Notes under the pieces: model-generated
Database searches by the model: none
Told to the model about the DNA's origin: nothing
What the model saw: the letters and a program-made list of their open reading frames with translations, nothing else
Assembly: GCF_007830495.1 (NCBI RefSeq)
Contig: NZ_VLKW01000011.1
Location: 186,001-250,000, forward strand
Source: Pseudoduganella flava
GTDB taxonomy: Bacteria > Pseudomonadota > Gammaproteobacteria > Burkholderiales > Burkholderiaceae_D
DNA: 64,000 nt
Reading direction: 5' to 3'
In this document: piece by piece, positions 43,670 to 52,784 of the stretch
How the letters are laid out: each line of letters starts with the position of its first letter
Position numbering within the stretch: the first letter of the stretch is position 1
Translations under genes and position numbers: made by a program

Positions 43670-45157
43670 ATGACCAGCACACAAACCGACGCGGGCGCCG
43701 CCGCCACCGCCACCGAGGAACTCAGCCTGTTGGACCGGATCGTCCAGGAAGGCCGGATGGCGGTCGAGCCTTCGCAGCACGCGTACGCCAAGAAGCTCCT
43801 CGGCCAGTTTGCCGCCCAGGTGCTCGATGAAGGCATGAGGACGGCGCCGGACAAGGGCATCGTCGCGGCGATCAACGAAAGGGTGGCGCAGATCGACAAG
43901 ATCCTCACCGACCAGGTCAACGCGATCCTCCACGACGAGCGCTTCCAGGCGCTGGAAGGGTCGTGGCGCGGCCTGCGCGACATGGTGTTCGGCACCGAGA
44001 CGGGGCCGAAACTGAAGCTGCGGCTGCTGAACGTGACGAAGAAGGAGCTGCTGAAAGACCTCGAAGGCGCCGTCGATCACGACATGAGCATGCTGTTCAA
44101 GAAGATCTACGAAGAGGAATACGGCACCTTCGGCGGTCATCCTTACTCGCTGTTCATCGGCGACTACTACTTCGGCCGCCACCCGCAGGACATCGCGCTG
44201 CTCGAACGCCTGTCGAAGGTGGCCGCCGCCGCCCATGCGCCGTTCATCGCCGCCGCCGCGCCGTCGCTGTTCGACATGCAGGAGTTCACCGAGCTGGGCG
44301 TGCCGCGCGACCTGTCGAAGATCTTCGAGAGCGCCGAGATGACGTCGTGGCGGGGTTTCCGCGACTCCGAGGATTCGCGCTACGTGGCGCTGGTGCTGCC
44401 GCGCTATGCGGCGCGCCTGCCGTACGGCGCGAAGACCAATCCCGTCGAATCGTTCGCGTTCGAGGAGGACGTGACGGGCAAGGACCACGGCAAATACCTG
44501 TGGGCCAACGCGGCCTACCAGCTGGGCTTGCGCATCACCGACGCGTTCGCGAAGCACAGCTGGACGACGGCGATCCGCGGCGTCGAGGGCGGCGGCAAGA
44601 TCACCGGCATGACGGCCCATGCGTTCAAGACGGACGAGGGCGACGTCGCGCTGAAGTGCCCCACCGAGGTGTTCATCACGGACCGGCGCGAGAAGGAGTT
44701 GAACGACCTGGGCTTCATCGCGGTCGTCAACGCGAAGGGCTCCGATACGGCGGCGTTCTTCGGCGGCCAGTCCGTCAACAAGCCGAAGCTGTACAACCTG
44801 GATGCGGCGAACGCCAACGCGGCGCTGTCCTCGCGCCTGCCGTACGTGCTGGCCGCGTCGCGCTTCGCCCATTACATCAAGGTGATCATGCGCGACAAGA
44901 TCGGCAGTTTCCAGACCCGCCAGGGCGTGGAGAACTACCTGAACAACTGGCTCTCCGACTACGTGCTGCTGAGCGCCAACGCGTCGCAGGGCGAGAAGGC
45001 CCGCTTCCCGCTCTCCGAAGGGCGGGTTGACGTGACCGAGGTCGCCGGCAAGCCGGGCGCGTATTCGGCCACCGTGTTCCTGAAGCCGCACTTCCAGATG
45101 GAGGAGCTGACCACCTCGATCCGGCTGGTGGCGGAACTGCCCGCCGCCGCGGCCTGA
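43670..45157 (+). CDS. tssC: T6SS sheath large subunit TssC (VipB)
   Basis: A 495-aa sheath protein with family landmarks ILHDERFQALEGSWRGLRDM, FGTETGPKLKLRLLNVTKKE, YGTFGGHPYSLFIGDYYFGR, FRDSEDSRYVALVLPRYAAR, YGAKTNPVESFAFEE and the C-terminal LKPHFQMEELTTSIRLVAEL. Length is typical. With TssB it assembles around the Hcp tube and is recycled by ClpV, encoded downstream. Confidence 0.97.
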   Translation: MTSTQTDAGAAATATEELSLLDRIVQEGRMAVEPSQHAYAKKLLGQFAAQVLDEGMRTAPDKGIVAAINERVAQIDKILTDQVNAILHDERFQALEGSWRGLRDMVFGTETGPKLKLRLLNVTKKELLKDLEGAVDHDMSMLFKKIYEEEYGTFGGHPYSLFIGDYYFGRHPQDIALLERLSKVAAAAHAPFIAAAAPSLFDMQEFTELGVPRDLSKIFESAEMTSWRGFRDSEDSRYVALVLPRYAARLPYGAKTNPVESFAFEEDVTGKDHGKYLWANAAYQLGLRITDAFAKHSWTTAIRGVEGGGKITGMTAHAFKTDEGDVALKCPTEVFITDRREKELNDLGFIAVVNAKGSDTAAFFGGQSVNKPKLYNLDAANANAALSSRLPYVLAASRFAHYIKVIMRDKIGSFQTRQGVENYLNNWLSDYVLLSANASQGEKARFPLSEGRVDVTEVAGKPGAYSATVFLKPHFQMEELTTSIRLVAELPAAAA

Positions 45158-45230
45158 TCGGAACCCCGGCATTCGCATCGCATCACCCGGGGCGCATGGC
45201 CGCCCCGCCTTCACACTATGGAGCTGACAA

Positions 45231-45716
45231 ATGTCTGACGTACTCATTCTCGACCTCGGTGGCGACATCAAGGGCAATTGCACGATCACGGGCTTTGCCG
45301 ACAAGATCATCGTCCACTCGTTTTCCCACAGCGCCTATCTGCCGATGGGCAGCGACGCCGGCAACACGGAGCGCACGCTGGGGCGTCCCGTGCTGTCGGA
45401 AATGTCGTTCTCGAAAACCTCCGACCTGTCGACGACGGCGCTGTTCAAGGCCTGCACGCAGGGCACGAAGATCGGCAGCGCCACGCTGAACATCGGCCGC
45501 GTGGAGAACGGCACCTACATGAACTTCATGACCTACGTGATGGACAACGCGATGGTGTCGCAGATGAGCTGCAGCGGTGGCGGCGGCATTCCGAACGATT
45601 CGTTCTCGATCAACTTCACGAAGATCAAGGCCGACTTCTCGCAGCAGAAGACCGACTCCACGGAGAAAGGCAAGGGCACGTGGAACTGGAACCTGGAGAC
45701 GATGAAGGCCGATTGA
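45231..45716 (+). CDS. hcp: T6SS tube protein Hcp (TssD)
   Basis: A 161-aa ring-forming tube subunit. Landmarks: LGGDIKGNCTITGFADKIIV, HSFSHSAYLPMG, LSEMSFSKTSDLSTTALFKA and C-terminal KGTWNWNLETMKAD. A GGAG site precedes the ATG. No C-terminal toxin extension. Lies 73 bp after tssC and 106 bp before the DUF4157 gene, so it may carry effectors encoded next to it. Confidence 0.96.
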   Translation: MSDVLILDLGGDIKGNCTITGFADKIIVHSFSHSAYLPMGSDAGNTERTLGRPVLSEMSFSKTSDLSTTALFKACTQGTKIGSATLNIGRVENGTYMNFMTYVMDNAMVSQMSCSGGGGIPNDSFSINFTKIKADFSQQKTDSTEKGKGTWNWNLETMKAD

Positions 45717-45822
45717 CCGTCACCTTGTATCGGCGGATGCGAGCGCGTCGATCCTGGCGCGCATCCGTTGCCACGGGCCCCGTTGAACGCAACGCAAGTA
45801 CAGACGAGTGAGAGGAACGAAC

Positions 45823-47412
45823 ATGCGGAGGATACGGAATCTGGCGCCGATACCCTGTCGGCGCGTGGAACCATCGGACAGCTTGCGCGAGGTCCTGGGC
45901 CGCGCCTTCGGGCCGGCGATCGCGGACGTGGGCTATTATCAGCTTGCCCAACCGCTCGCACCGGACGTCGCGGCCGTTGCCTGTGCCGACAGCGTGTTCT
46001 TCGCGCCGGGCGAGTGTGCTCCACATACGGCCGAAGGACTGGCGCTCGTGTTGCATGAACTCGCGCACGTGCTGCAGCAGCGGCAGGGTGCCCGGCCGCC
46101 TTCCGTGGCCGGTGGCGACGTGTTGTGGTGCGATGCCGGCCTCGAAGCGCAGGCCGATGCCGTGGCCGCGGCGGCGCTGCGCCGCATCGCGACCCCGCCC
46201 GCCGGGGCGGCCTTCATCGCGCAAGGCCCGTCGCTGACGGTGGAGCAGGCTGCCGGGCCCCTGGCGGCCGTCGCCTTCCAGCCTTACGTGAAGATGGCGA
46301 TCAACCAGCTGGCAACCCGCGACTCGCACTTCCGGGGCACGTCGTGGAACCTCATCGAGAGCCATTACCGCCTGATGACGGACTACGCGGCGGAAGAGCC
46401 GCTGCTGACGCATCAGCTGCAGCAATTGGGAGCGACGCAAGGGCAGCTCAACGCCGCGCTGGAAGTATTCCGGCGCTGGATGGGCCTGACGTTGGGCGGC
46501 CAGGTCTATACCGCGCCGGGCGTCATCGCCCGCAAATTCGGCCTGGATGCCACCGCGCTGGCGCGCATGGTGCTGGGCCGCACGGCGGAACTGAAGTACT
46601 ACAACACCTACGCCGAATTGGCGACCGCGTTGCTGGGGGAGGTGCGTTCGCAGCCCAGCGCGCTGTTCGAAGAGGCGCTTGCCAAGGCCGTGCTGCGCAC
46701 GCCCTGGATCGCGCAGGAGCTGCGCACGCTCGCGCAACGGATCGTCGTGTATTGGACGAACGTGTGCGCGACGCTCAACGTCACGCAATCCGCGTTCAGC
46801 AGCTGGCTGGGCTACTCGCCCGGCGAGGAGAATTGGACGTTCCGCGGCAGCTACTGGCAATACCACTGTTACCTCACGCCCCTCAGCGGCTTGAAGAAAT
46901 GCACGGCCAATACGATCGCGGTCAATACGGCACTGCTGCACGACATGATGGAGTTCATCAAGAAGCGGGCGGGGGACGAGCACCTGTATCGCCTGTTGCA
47001 GTGGCGGGATCCGGTGACCCACCAGGACATCGAGATCCATAAACGCGACATGCGCAACAACCTCGGTACCGTGAACGAGCAATTCGAGGTCGTGCAGGCC
47101 GGCCGCCAACTGAACTACCAGATGCAGGCGGGACCGTCGTTCACGGTGTCGCAGATGATGGCCCTCGCCGACGCCGCCGACGCGCCCGCCAGCGAGCGGA
47201 TCGCGCTGGCCTACGCGATCTTCGCGTTCTGGAACCAGGTCTACGCCAAGGCATGTACGCCGATCCACACGTACTACGAGGTGATGGTGGCAGCGGCCAA
47301 TTACCAGGTGCCGTTCGACGCGCGCGCCTCGTACCGGCACAACACGCCCCACCAGGTGCACCCGATCCTGGACGACATCTGGCTGAACGGCGGCAATCCG
47401 CCGCTTGTTTGA
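45823..47412 (+). CDS. DUF4157-like HExxH protein, candidate T6SS effector
   Basis: A 529-aa protein. Residues 28-88 match the DUF4157 metallopeptidase-like module common at the N-terminus of contractile-injection-system cargo: VFFAPGECAPHTAEGLALVL, then HELAH (78-82) in LHELAHVLQQRQG. The rest is a large, mainly helical domain I cannot assign, with Trp/Tyr-rich ENWTFRGSYWQYHCYL. Start ATG 45823 is chosen for AGAGGA upstream. Directly after hcp and before two other non-structural genes; probably an Hcp- or spike-delivered effector. Whether the HELAH site cleaves a target or the protein itself is unknown. Confidence 0.7.
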   Translation: MRRIRNLAPIPCRRVEPSDSLREVLGRAFGPAIADVGYYQLAQPLAPDVAAVACADSVFFAPGECAPHTAEGLALVLHELAHVLQQRQGARPPSVAGGDVLWCDAGLEAQADAVAAAALRRIATPPAGAAFIAQGPSLTVEQAAGPLAAVAFQPYVKMAINQLATRDSHFRGTSWNLIESHYRLMTDYAAEEPLLTHQLQQLGATQGQLNAALEVFRRWMGLTLGGQVYTAPGVIARKFGLDATALARMVLGRTAELKYYNTYAELATALLGEVRSQPSALFEEALAKAVLRTPWIAQELRTLAQRIVVYWTNVCATLNVTQSAFSSWLGYSPGEENWTFRGSYWQYHCYLTPLSGLKKCTANTIAVNTALLHDMMEFIKKRAGDEHLYRLLQWRDPVTHQDIEIHKRDMRNNLGTVNEQFEVVQAGRQLNYQMQAGPSFTVSQMMALADAADAPASERIALAYAIFAFWNQVYAKACTPIHTYYEVMVAAANYQVPFDARASYRHNTPHQVHPILDDIWLNGGNPPLV

Positions 47413-47472
47413 GCGATCGAAGGACCGCGCGGCGGCCGTTGCCGTGCGGTGTGACTACTCAGGGAGCACAGC

Positions 47473-48462
47473 ATGAGCCATCTGAATGCGGGATTGTCGC
47501 AGGCCGATTTCCAGAAGGACGAGGTCATTCGCGCGAGCGATCGCGAGGGCTTCAAGGGCGACACCGTCCGCGTGGTGACGCTGACCGGGCCGTTCAAGCT
47601 GTACAAGCTGACGTCCGATGGCGCGCCCGAATGGACCTCCAAACCGGCGCAGGAGGGCGGAACGGGGCAGCGGCGCATGACGCCATGGTGGACGCCGGTG
47701 GCGCCATACGAGGAAGATACCGAAGGAGCCGCCGGCCGGTTCAGGCAGGCCTACCTGAACGGGATCGACATGAGCTCGATGGTCAGGTTCATGAGCGCCG
47801 TCAAGGTCGAGTGGAACGACCTGGAGGAGTACGTCGAGATCACGATCAAGGACGGGTGCAAGGTCAGCTGCTTCTGGGGCGAATTCGCACCGATGAACCT
47901 CTCCGACGATCCCGTGAAGAACAAGGACCGCCGCGACAAGCAGAGCAGGACCGGCAGCGCGGAGCTGGGCTATGAACCCGCCGTGCTGCCGTTCGAGACC
48001 CAGGTGAGGCCGGGCGTCCAGATGCCGTTCAAGATCGGCGTGCTGCGCGCCTGGCAGTTCTTCATCCCCAACCTGAACAACGACTGGCTCAAGGATGGCG
48101 AGGCGCGCACCCGCATCGACGCGCACAACATGGAAAAGCTGGGCGTGCATCTCGGCGTCAACCTGGGCCATGTGAAGCTGCTGCGCTTGGGGTGGCTGCT
48201 CCTGAAGAACTTCCAGCTGCGCACGCAGGCGGCGGCACCGCAGCGTCCGCGCGATGCGATGCTGCTGCAGATGGACCGCTGCCTGGTCGAGCTGTTCAAG
48301 CTGTCATCGACGCCGCTCGACAGCCTGCGGCTTTTTCGCGATCTCGGCGATTCGTACGTCAAGCACGCTCCCGCGCCGGCGCTGTTGAAACAAGTGGTAG
48401 GCCAGTTCGTGATGGATGTGACTTCGATCCTCGACCCGGGCCAACGCCGCTCGGCGCTGTAA
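47473..48462 (+). CDS. Orphan T6SS-region protein (hypothetical)
   Basis: A 329-aa protein starting at ATG 47473 with GGGAG upstream. The N-terminal half is beta-rich (VRVVTLTGPFKLYKLT, RMTPWWTPVAPYEED, VEITIKDGCKVSCFWGEFAP), the C-terminal third helical. No signal peptide, membrane helix or named domain was recognised. It lies 60 bp after the DUF4157 gene in the same direction, so an immunity, adaptor or second-effector role is possible. Confidence 0.75.
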   Translation: MSHLNAGLSQADFQKDEVIRASDREGFKGDTVRVVTLTGPFKLYKLTSDGAPEWTSKPAQEGGTGQRRMTPWWTPVAPYEEDTEGAAGRFRQAYLNGIDMSSMVRFMSAVKVEWNDLEEYVEITIKDGCKVSCFWGEFAPMNLSDDPVKNKDRRDKQSRTGSAELGYEPAVLPFETQVRPGVQMPFKIGVLRAWQFFIPNLNNDWLKDGEARTRIDAHNMEKLGVHLGVNLGHVKLLRLGWLLLKNFQLRTQAAAPQRPRDAMLLQMDRCLVELFKLSSTPLDSLRLFRDLGDSYVKHAPAPALLKQVVGQFVMDVTSILDPGQRRSAL

Positions 48463-48487
48463 CGAACGGCCCGCCAAGGAGGCACCG

Positions 48488-49558
48488 ATGCTGTTAAGCG
48501 ACTTCAGGGCGCGCACCTCGCGCGCGATACACTGGCCGTCGTCGCGCCTGCGCCTGCTCATCGGGGCGATCGAGTCGTTTCATCTGGCCCCGTCCGAGCA
48601 GATGCTCGATGCGGTTGGGCGCTGCCTGAATGCGTGGCAGATGCAGGACCCGCGGGAATACGCGGAACGAGGGCAGCCGATCCGGCAGGAGCTGGACATT
48701 GCGCTGCTGGCGGCGCGCTCGCTCTGCCCGGGCCTTGGCCTGATCGCCATCGTCGATCCCTCAGCGCATCCGCCGTATGAGCCCAATGCGTGGAACACGC
48801 ACAACGTCAGGGTGAAAACCAATTGCTACGCCTACGCCTGCAACGACCGGTACGACAAGGAGGGCAATGACGAACTGCCGCATCCCGGATTGCTCCTAGC
48901 GCAGTATTATCCCGCCGAGTTCGTGTCGTACATGGCGACGGGGCATGCGGAGTATGAGAAAGTGGCCCGCAAGCCGCAGCCGGCTGGCGGTTTCGCGGCG
49001 CCGGCCCGCACCGTGGAGGCGGACGTGCGCTTTCGGGTGATGCTCGACGATATGGCCCGCGGCAAGATGAACATGGCAGGTCTGAAATCATGCATCGGGT
49101 CGGAGCAGCCCGGCTACCAGCCGGCCAATATTCCTGGCCACTACCTCGCGGCCCTGTTCATCGCCGAGAACGACTATCACTGGTACCGGCAGGACAACAC
49201 CGGCTACTGGAGCCACAAGCCGGGGCAGGGCGAGGCGACGAACCTGGACGTGGCCGGACGATTGATCCGCGACCCGCGGGTGAGGCCCCTGCCGGGTTAC
49301 CGCCTGTCCGGTTTCTACCACGTGCCGAAAGGCGGCGTGCGCACCGCGACGTATCCGCGGCCCGCACCCGCCGCGCCGGGCGCGGCCCCGGCAGCGGCAG
49401 AGCATTCCGGCCCCGCCGCCGCGGGCGCGGCGCAGGCCCCGTCGCAGAACGCTTCCGGCAGTGCTCCGGCAAGTGGCGCGGCCGGCAGCGCCGGACCGGT
49501 GTCGTCCAGCGGCGGCGCACAGCGGGGCTCCCCGCGCAGCGGGTCCGGGGCGGCATGA
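48488..49558 (+). CDS. Papain-like Cys/His hydrolase, candidate T6SS effector
   Basis: A 356-aa protein. A likely catalytic Cys113 sits in TNCYAYACNDRYD, a His231 in ENDYHWYRQDNTGYWSHKPG (with a second His at 243) and Asn/Asp at 252-254 in ATNLD. This order fits NlpC/papain-type amidases or peptidases. The C-terminal 65 residues are a Pro/Ala/Gly/Ser-rich tail. Start ATG 48488 after AAGGAGG, 25 bp downstream of the previous gene. A cell-wall or protein target is plausible for a T6SS payload; no immunity gene could be identified next to it. Confidence 0.6.
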   Translation: MLLSDFRARTSRAIHWPSSRLRLLIGAIESFHLAPSEQMLDAVGRCLNAWQMQDPREYAERGQPIRQELDIALLAARSLCPGLGLIAIVDPSAHPPYEPNAWNTHNVRVKTNCYAYACNDRYDKEGNDELPHPGLLLAQYYPAEFVSYMATGHAEYEKVARKPQPAGGFAAPARTVEADVRFRVMLDDMARGKMNMAGLKSCIGSEQPGYQPANIPGHYLAALFIAENDYHWYRQDNTGYWSHKPGQGEATNLDVAGRLIRDPRVRPLPGYRLSGFYHVPKGGVRTATYPRPAPAAPGAAPAAAEHSGPAAAGAAQAPSQNASGSAPASGAAGSAGPVSSSGGAQRGSPRSGSGAA

Positions 49559-49560
49559 CC

Positions 49561-49607
49561 GATACCGTCGCTGTTACTTGTGTTACCTCCCCGCGGCTGC
49601 CTACCAT
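49561..49607 (+). promoter_or_regulatory. GTTAC direct-repeat promoter of tssE, copy 4
   Basis: GATACCGTCGCT followed by GTTACTTGTGTTAC (49573-49586); TTGTGT (49578-49583) and TACCAT (49602-49607) with an 18-bp spacer. It matches copy 3 over about 25 bp apart from one inserted base and lies 28 bp before tssE. Confidence 0.65.
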
Positions 49608-49635
49608 CGCCATACACCTGTCGCAGGAGATTCCG

Positions 49636-50058
49636 ATGACCACCACCCACACTCCGCTGTTCGACCGCCTCGCCGGCAAGCTGGCGGCGGATGACGACGA
49701 ACCGGCACCGCAGCATGCGCTGCGCCGCGACCTGGTGCGCCTGTTCAACGTCCGCAACGGGCTGACGATCGAGGAATTCCTCGGCGATGCGCCCACGGTG
49801 CTGCACTACGGCCTGCCCGATACGCTCGGCCTGTCGCCGCAGTCGGCCACCGACCTGGCGCGCTGGGAACAGGTGGTGGCGCGGGCCATCGCGCTGTACG
49901 AGCCGCGGCTGTCGCAGGTGCACGTGCATATCGTGCGCGACACGGCGCGCCCGACCAATGCGCGCATCCAGATCGATGCGGCCGTGGCGCTGGGCTGGCA
50001 CCTGTCGCATGTGCACTTCCACATGCTGGTCGACGGCGGCACGGCGCAGCCGGCATGA
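49636..50058 (+). CDS. tssE: T6SS baseplate protein TssE (gp25-like)
   Basis: A 140-aa baseplate subunit with TPLFDRLAG, LRRDLVRLFNVRNGL and the wedge motif VLHYGLPDTLGLSPQSATD. The ATG at 49636 follows GGAGATTCC. Starts a second T6SS transcription unit ending at or beyond tssM; 10 bp before tssF. Confidence 0.93.
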   Translation: MTTTHTPLFDRLAGKLAADDDEPAPQHALRRDLVRLFNVRNGLTIEEFLGDAPTVLHYGLPDTLGLSPQSATDLARWEQVVARAIALYEPRLSQVHVHIVRDTARPTNARIQIDAAVALGWHLSHVHFHMLVDGGTAQPA

Positions 50059-50068
50059 GGAGCGTGCG

Positions 50069-51811
50069 ATGAACGGCCAGGACGACCTGCTCGAATACTA
50101 CCGCCGCGAACTGGCCTACCTGCGCACGCAGTCGGCCGACTTCGCGGCGCGCTACCCGAAGGTGGCGCGGCACCTGCGCCTGGCCGACGGCGAGGCGGCC
50201 GACCCGCACACCGAGCACCTGATCGAATCGGTGGCCTTCCTGACGGCGCGCGTGCACCGCGACCTGGACCGCGACCTGCCGGACGTCGCCGCCGCGATGC
50301 TCGATAGCCTGTGCCCGCACCTTACCCGTCCGGTGCCCGCGATGACGGTGATGCAGCTGACGCTGGACCCCGGCGAAGGCAAGGTCACCGCCGGCATGCG
50401 CGTGCGGCGCGGCACGCTGCTGTCGGCCACCGCCACGACGGGCGAGCGCTGCGCATTCCGGGTGGGCTGGGATGCCACCCTGTGGCCGCTGCGCGTGGCC
50501 GCCGTCGTGCAGGAGGAGCCGCGCACGTTGCGCCTGGACTTTTGCACGGACGGCGGCATGGACGTCGCCGAACTGGAGCTGGACACGCTGCGCCTGCACC
50601 TGGCCGGCGACCTGCTGACGACGATGCCGCTGCACGAGATGCTGGCCGGCGCGTTGCAGCACGTCGAACTGGTCGGCGGCGGTACCGTGCACCGGCTCGG
50701 CGCCGGCGCGCTCACCGAGGCCGGCTACGCGGAGGACGAGGCGCTGCTGTGCCAACCGGGCCACGGCCATCCGGCCTACGGACTGCTGCAGGAGTACTTC
50801 GCATTCCCCCGCAAGTTCCAGTTCTTCGACCTGCGCGGCCTGCGCGGCCGGCTGGGCCACGGCACGGGCTTTTCCGTGCGCCTCGTGTTCGCGTACAGCG
50901 CGCCCGTGCTGGCGGTGCTCGGGCCGGCGCACGTGCTGACCAACTGCGTGCCGGCCGTGAACCTGTTCCCCGTCACGAGCGAGCCGATCGCGTACGACCG
51001 GCGCCATCACGAATACCTGCTGGTGCCGGACCGGCGCCGCGACGCCGTGCTGGAAGTGCATACCGTGCTGGCCGTGACGGCATCGAGCCCGCTGCAGGAG
51101 CGCACCGAGACGATCCCGAACGCGTTCGCCGACGGTGACACCGCGCCGCTCGGCTGGACGATGCGGCGCGAGACGAGCCTGCGCAAGGGGATCGCCGGCA
51201 CGGACGTATACCTGGCCTTCGTCGACCGGCAGGACGTGCGCGCCGCGCTGACCGAGCCGGTGATGTACGCCGAGCTGCTGTGCACGAACCGGCAGCTGGC
51301 CGACCACGTGGCGCCCGGCACGCGCTTTTACGGCGACGGCATCGCCACCTCGACCGTCATCCGCGCACTGTACCAGCCGAGCGCCCAGCGTGCGCCGGCG
51401 CTCGGCACGAAGGCGCTGTGGGCGCTGGTGGCGCTGATGCGCCTGAACCACCATTCGCTGGTGGACGGCACGGCCGGCGTGCAGACGCTTCAGCGCATGC
51501 TGCTGTTGTTCGCCGGCGGCGGCGCACGCGACCAGGTGCAGATCCGCGGCATCGCCAGCCTGCGCGCGGCCAGCGCGATGGCGCGGCTGGGCACCGACAC
51601 GTGGCGTGGCCATTGCCGCGGCACCGACATCGAGCTCGAATTCGATGCCGATGCGTTCGCGGGCACGTCGCCGCTCGTGCTGGCCGGCGTGCTGGCGCGC
51701 TTCTTCGCGCTGTACACCACGGCGAACTCGTTTGTCCGGCTGGCCGTCGTGCGGCGCGGCGAGCTGTGGAAGCAATGGCCGGCGCTGACGGGGCGGCAAT
51801 GTCTGATCTGA
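50069..51811 (+). CDS. tssF: T6SS baseplate protein TssF
   Basis: A 580-aa wedge protein opening with LLEYYRRELAYLRTQSADFA and ESVAFLTARVHRDLDRDLPD, with later PLGWTMRRETSLRKG and NRQLADHVAPGTRF. Length is typical. Forms the baseplate wedge with TssE, TssG and TssK. Its end overlaps tssG by 13 bp, suggesting translational coupling. Confidence 0.95.
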   Translation: MNGQDDLLEYYRRELAYLRTQSADFAARYPKVARHLRLADGEAADPHTEHLIESVAFLTARVHRDLDRDLPDVAAAMLDSLCPHLTRPVPAMTVMQLTLDPGEGKVTAGMRVRRGTLLSATATTGERCAFRVGWDATLWPLRVAAVVQEEPRTLRLDFCTDGGMDVAELELDTLRLHLAGDLLTTMPLHEMLAGALQHVELVGGGTVHRLGAGALTEAGYAEDEALLCQPGHGHPAYGLLQEYFAFPRKFQFFDLRGLRGRLGHGTGFSVRLVFAYSAPVLAVLGPAHVLTNCVPAVNLFPVTSEPIAYDRRHHEYLLVPDRRRDAVLEVHTVLAVTASSPLQERTETIPNAFADGDTAPLGWTMRRETSLRKGIAGTDVYLAFVDRQDVRAALTEPVMYAELLCTNRQLADHVAPGTRFYGDGIATSTVIRALYQPSAQRAPALGTKALWALVALMRLNHHSLVDGTAGVQTLQRMLLLFAGGGARDQVQIRGIASLRAASAMARLGTDTWRGHCRGTDIELEFDADAFAGTSPLVLAGVLARFFALYTTANSFVRLAVVRRGELWKQWPALTGRQCLI

Positions 51812-52782
51812 TCGCCCAGCTGCGCCGCGCGCCGTACGGCTTCGACCTGTTCCAGGCCATCAGCCTGCTCGAACGGAGCGAGCCGGCACGGGCGGCGGTG
51901 GGCACGTCCGCCGGCATCGACGAAGCGGTGCGGCTGGCCGGCCAGACCGATTTCGCGTTCCCGGCCAGCGACGTGGCCAGTGTGCGCAACAGCGCCAGTG
52001 CCGGCCCGGCGCTGACGTTGCGCACGGCCGCGCTGACACTGGCCGGCGGCCACGGCCCGCTGGCCACGCCGTTCGCCGAGCTGCTGCTGGAACGGCGCCG
52101 CCAGCGCGACCACGCCGGGCTCGATTTCCTCGACATCTTCAACGGCCGCCTGCTGGGGTTCTGGTACCGCGGCCGCAGCAAGCGCCACCTCGCGCTGCGC
52201 CCCCACGCGCAGGACAGCGCGGCCCTCGTGCGCGCGCTCGACGCGCTGTCCGGCCTTGGCCTTGCCGAAGGCGTGCGCGGTCCGGACGGCGCGCCGGCCT
52301 GGCTGCGCCACGCCAGCCTGCAGGGTGCGGCCCCGCGTTCGCTCGCCACGCTGCTGGCCGTGCTGCGCGACCGCACCGGCATCGCTTTCGACGGGCGCCA
52401 GATGGTGGGCCGCTGGCGCGAATTGGCGCCACGCGACCGGGCCCGGCTCGGCGCGCACAGCCTGGGCGGCGGCTCCAGCCTCGGCGCGCGGGGATGGGAC
52501 CAGGCGGCGGCCATCGCGCTGACGACGCCGCCGCTGGCCCCCGCGCCATTCGCGGCGCTGCTGCCGGCGGGGGCGCAACACGGCCTGCTGGCGTGGCTCG
52601 TGGCGCGCCACCTGCAGCAGGACATCGCCGTCACGCTGCGGCCCACGCTGGCCATCCAGCCGGCCACGCGGCTCGGCGTCGGGCAGGCGCTGCCGCCACG
52701 CCTGGGCCACAGCGCCTGGCTGTGCAGCGCCGGCGTCAGCGGCGCGACCTACACGCAACCCGTCTTCACATTGCGGAGCTGA
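51799..52782 (+). CDS. tssG: T6SS baseplate protein TssG
   Basis: A 327-aa wedge protein with RRAPYGFDLFQAISLLER near the start, TPFAELLLERRRQRD, LDFLDIFNGRLLGFWYRGRS and C-terminal LRPTLAIQPATRLGVGQ. Starts inside tssF. Usual length and position (F-G-H). Confidence 0.94.
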   Translation: MSDLIAQLRRAPYGFDLFQAISLLERSEPARAAVGTSAGIDEAVRLAGQTDFAFPASDVASVRNSASAGPALTLRTAALTLAGGHGPLATPFAELLLERRRQRDHAGLDFLDIFNGRLLGFWYRGRSKRHLALRPHAQDSAALVRALDALSGLGLAEGVRGPDGAPAWLRHASLQGAAPRSLATLLAVLRDRTGIAFDGRQMVGRWRELAPRDRARLGAHSLGGGSSLGARGWDQAAAIALTTPPLAPAPFAALLPAGAQHGLLAWLVARHLQQDIAVTLRPTLAIQPATRLGVGQALPPRLGHSAWLCSAGVSGATYTQPVFTLRS

Positions 52783-52784
52783 CG

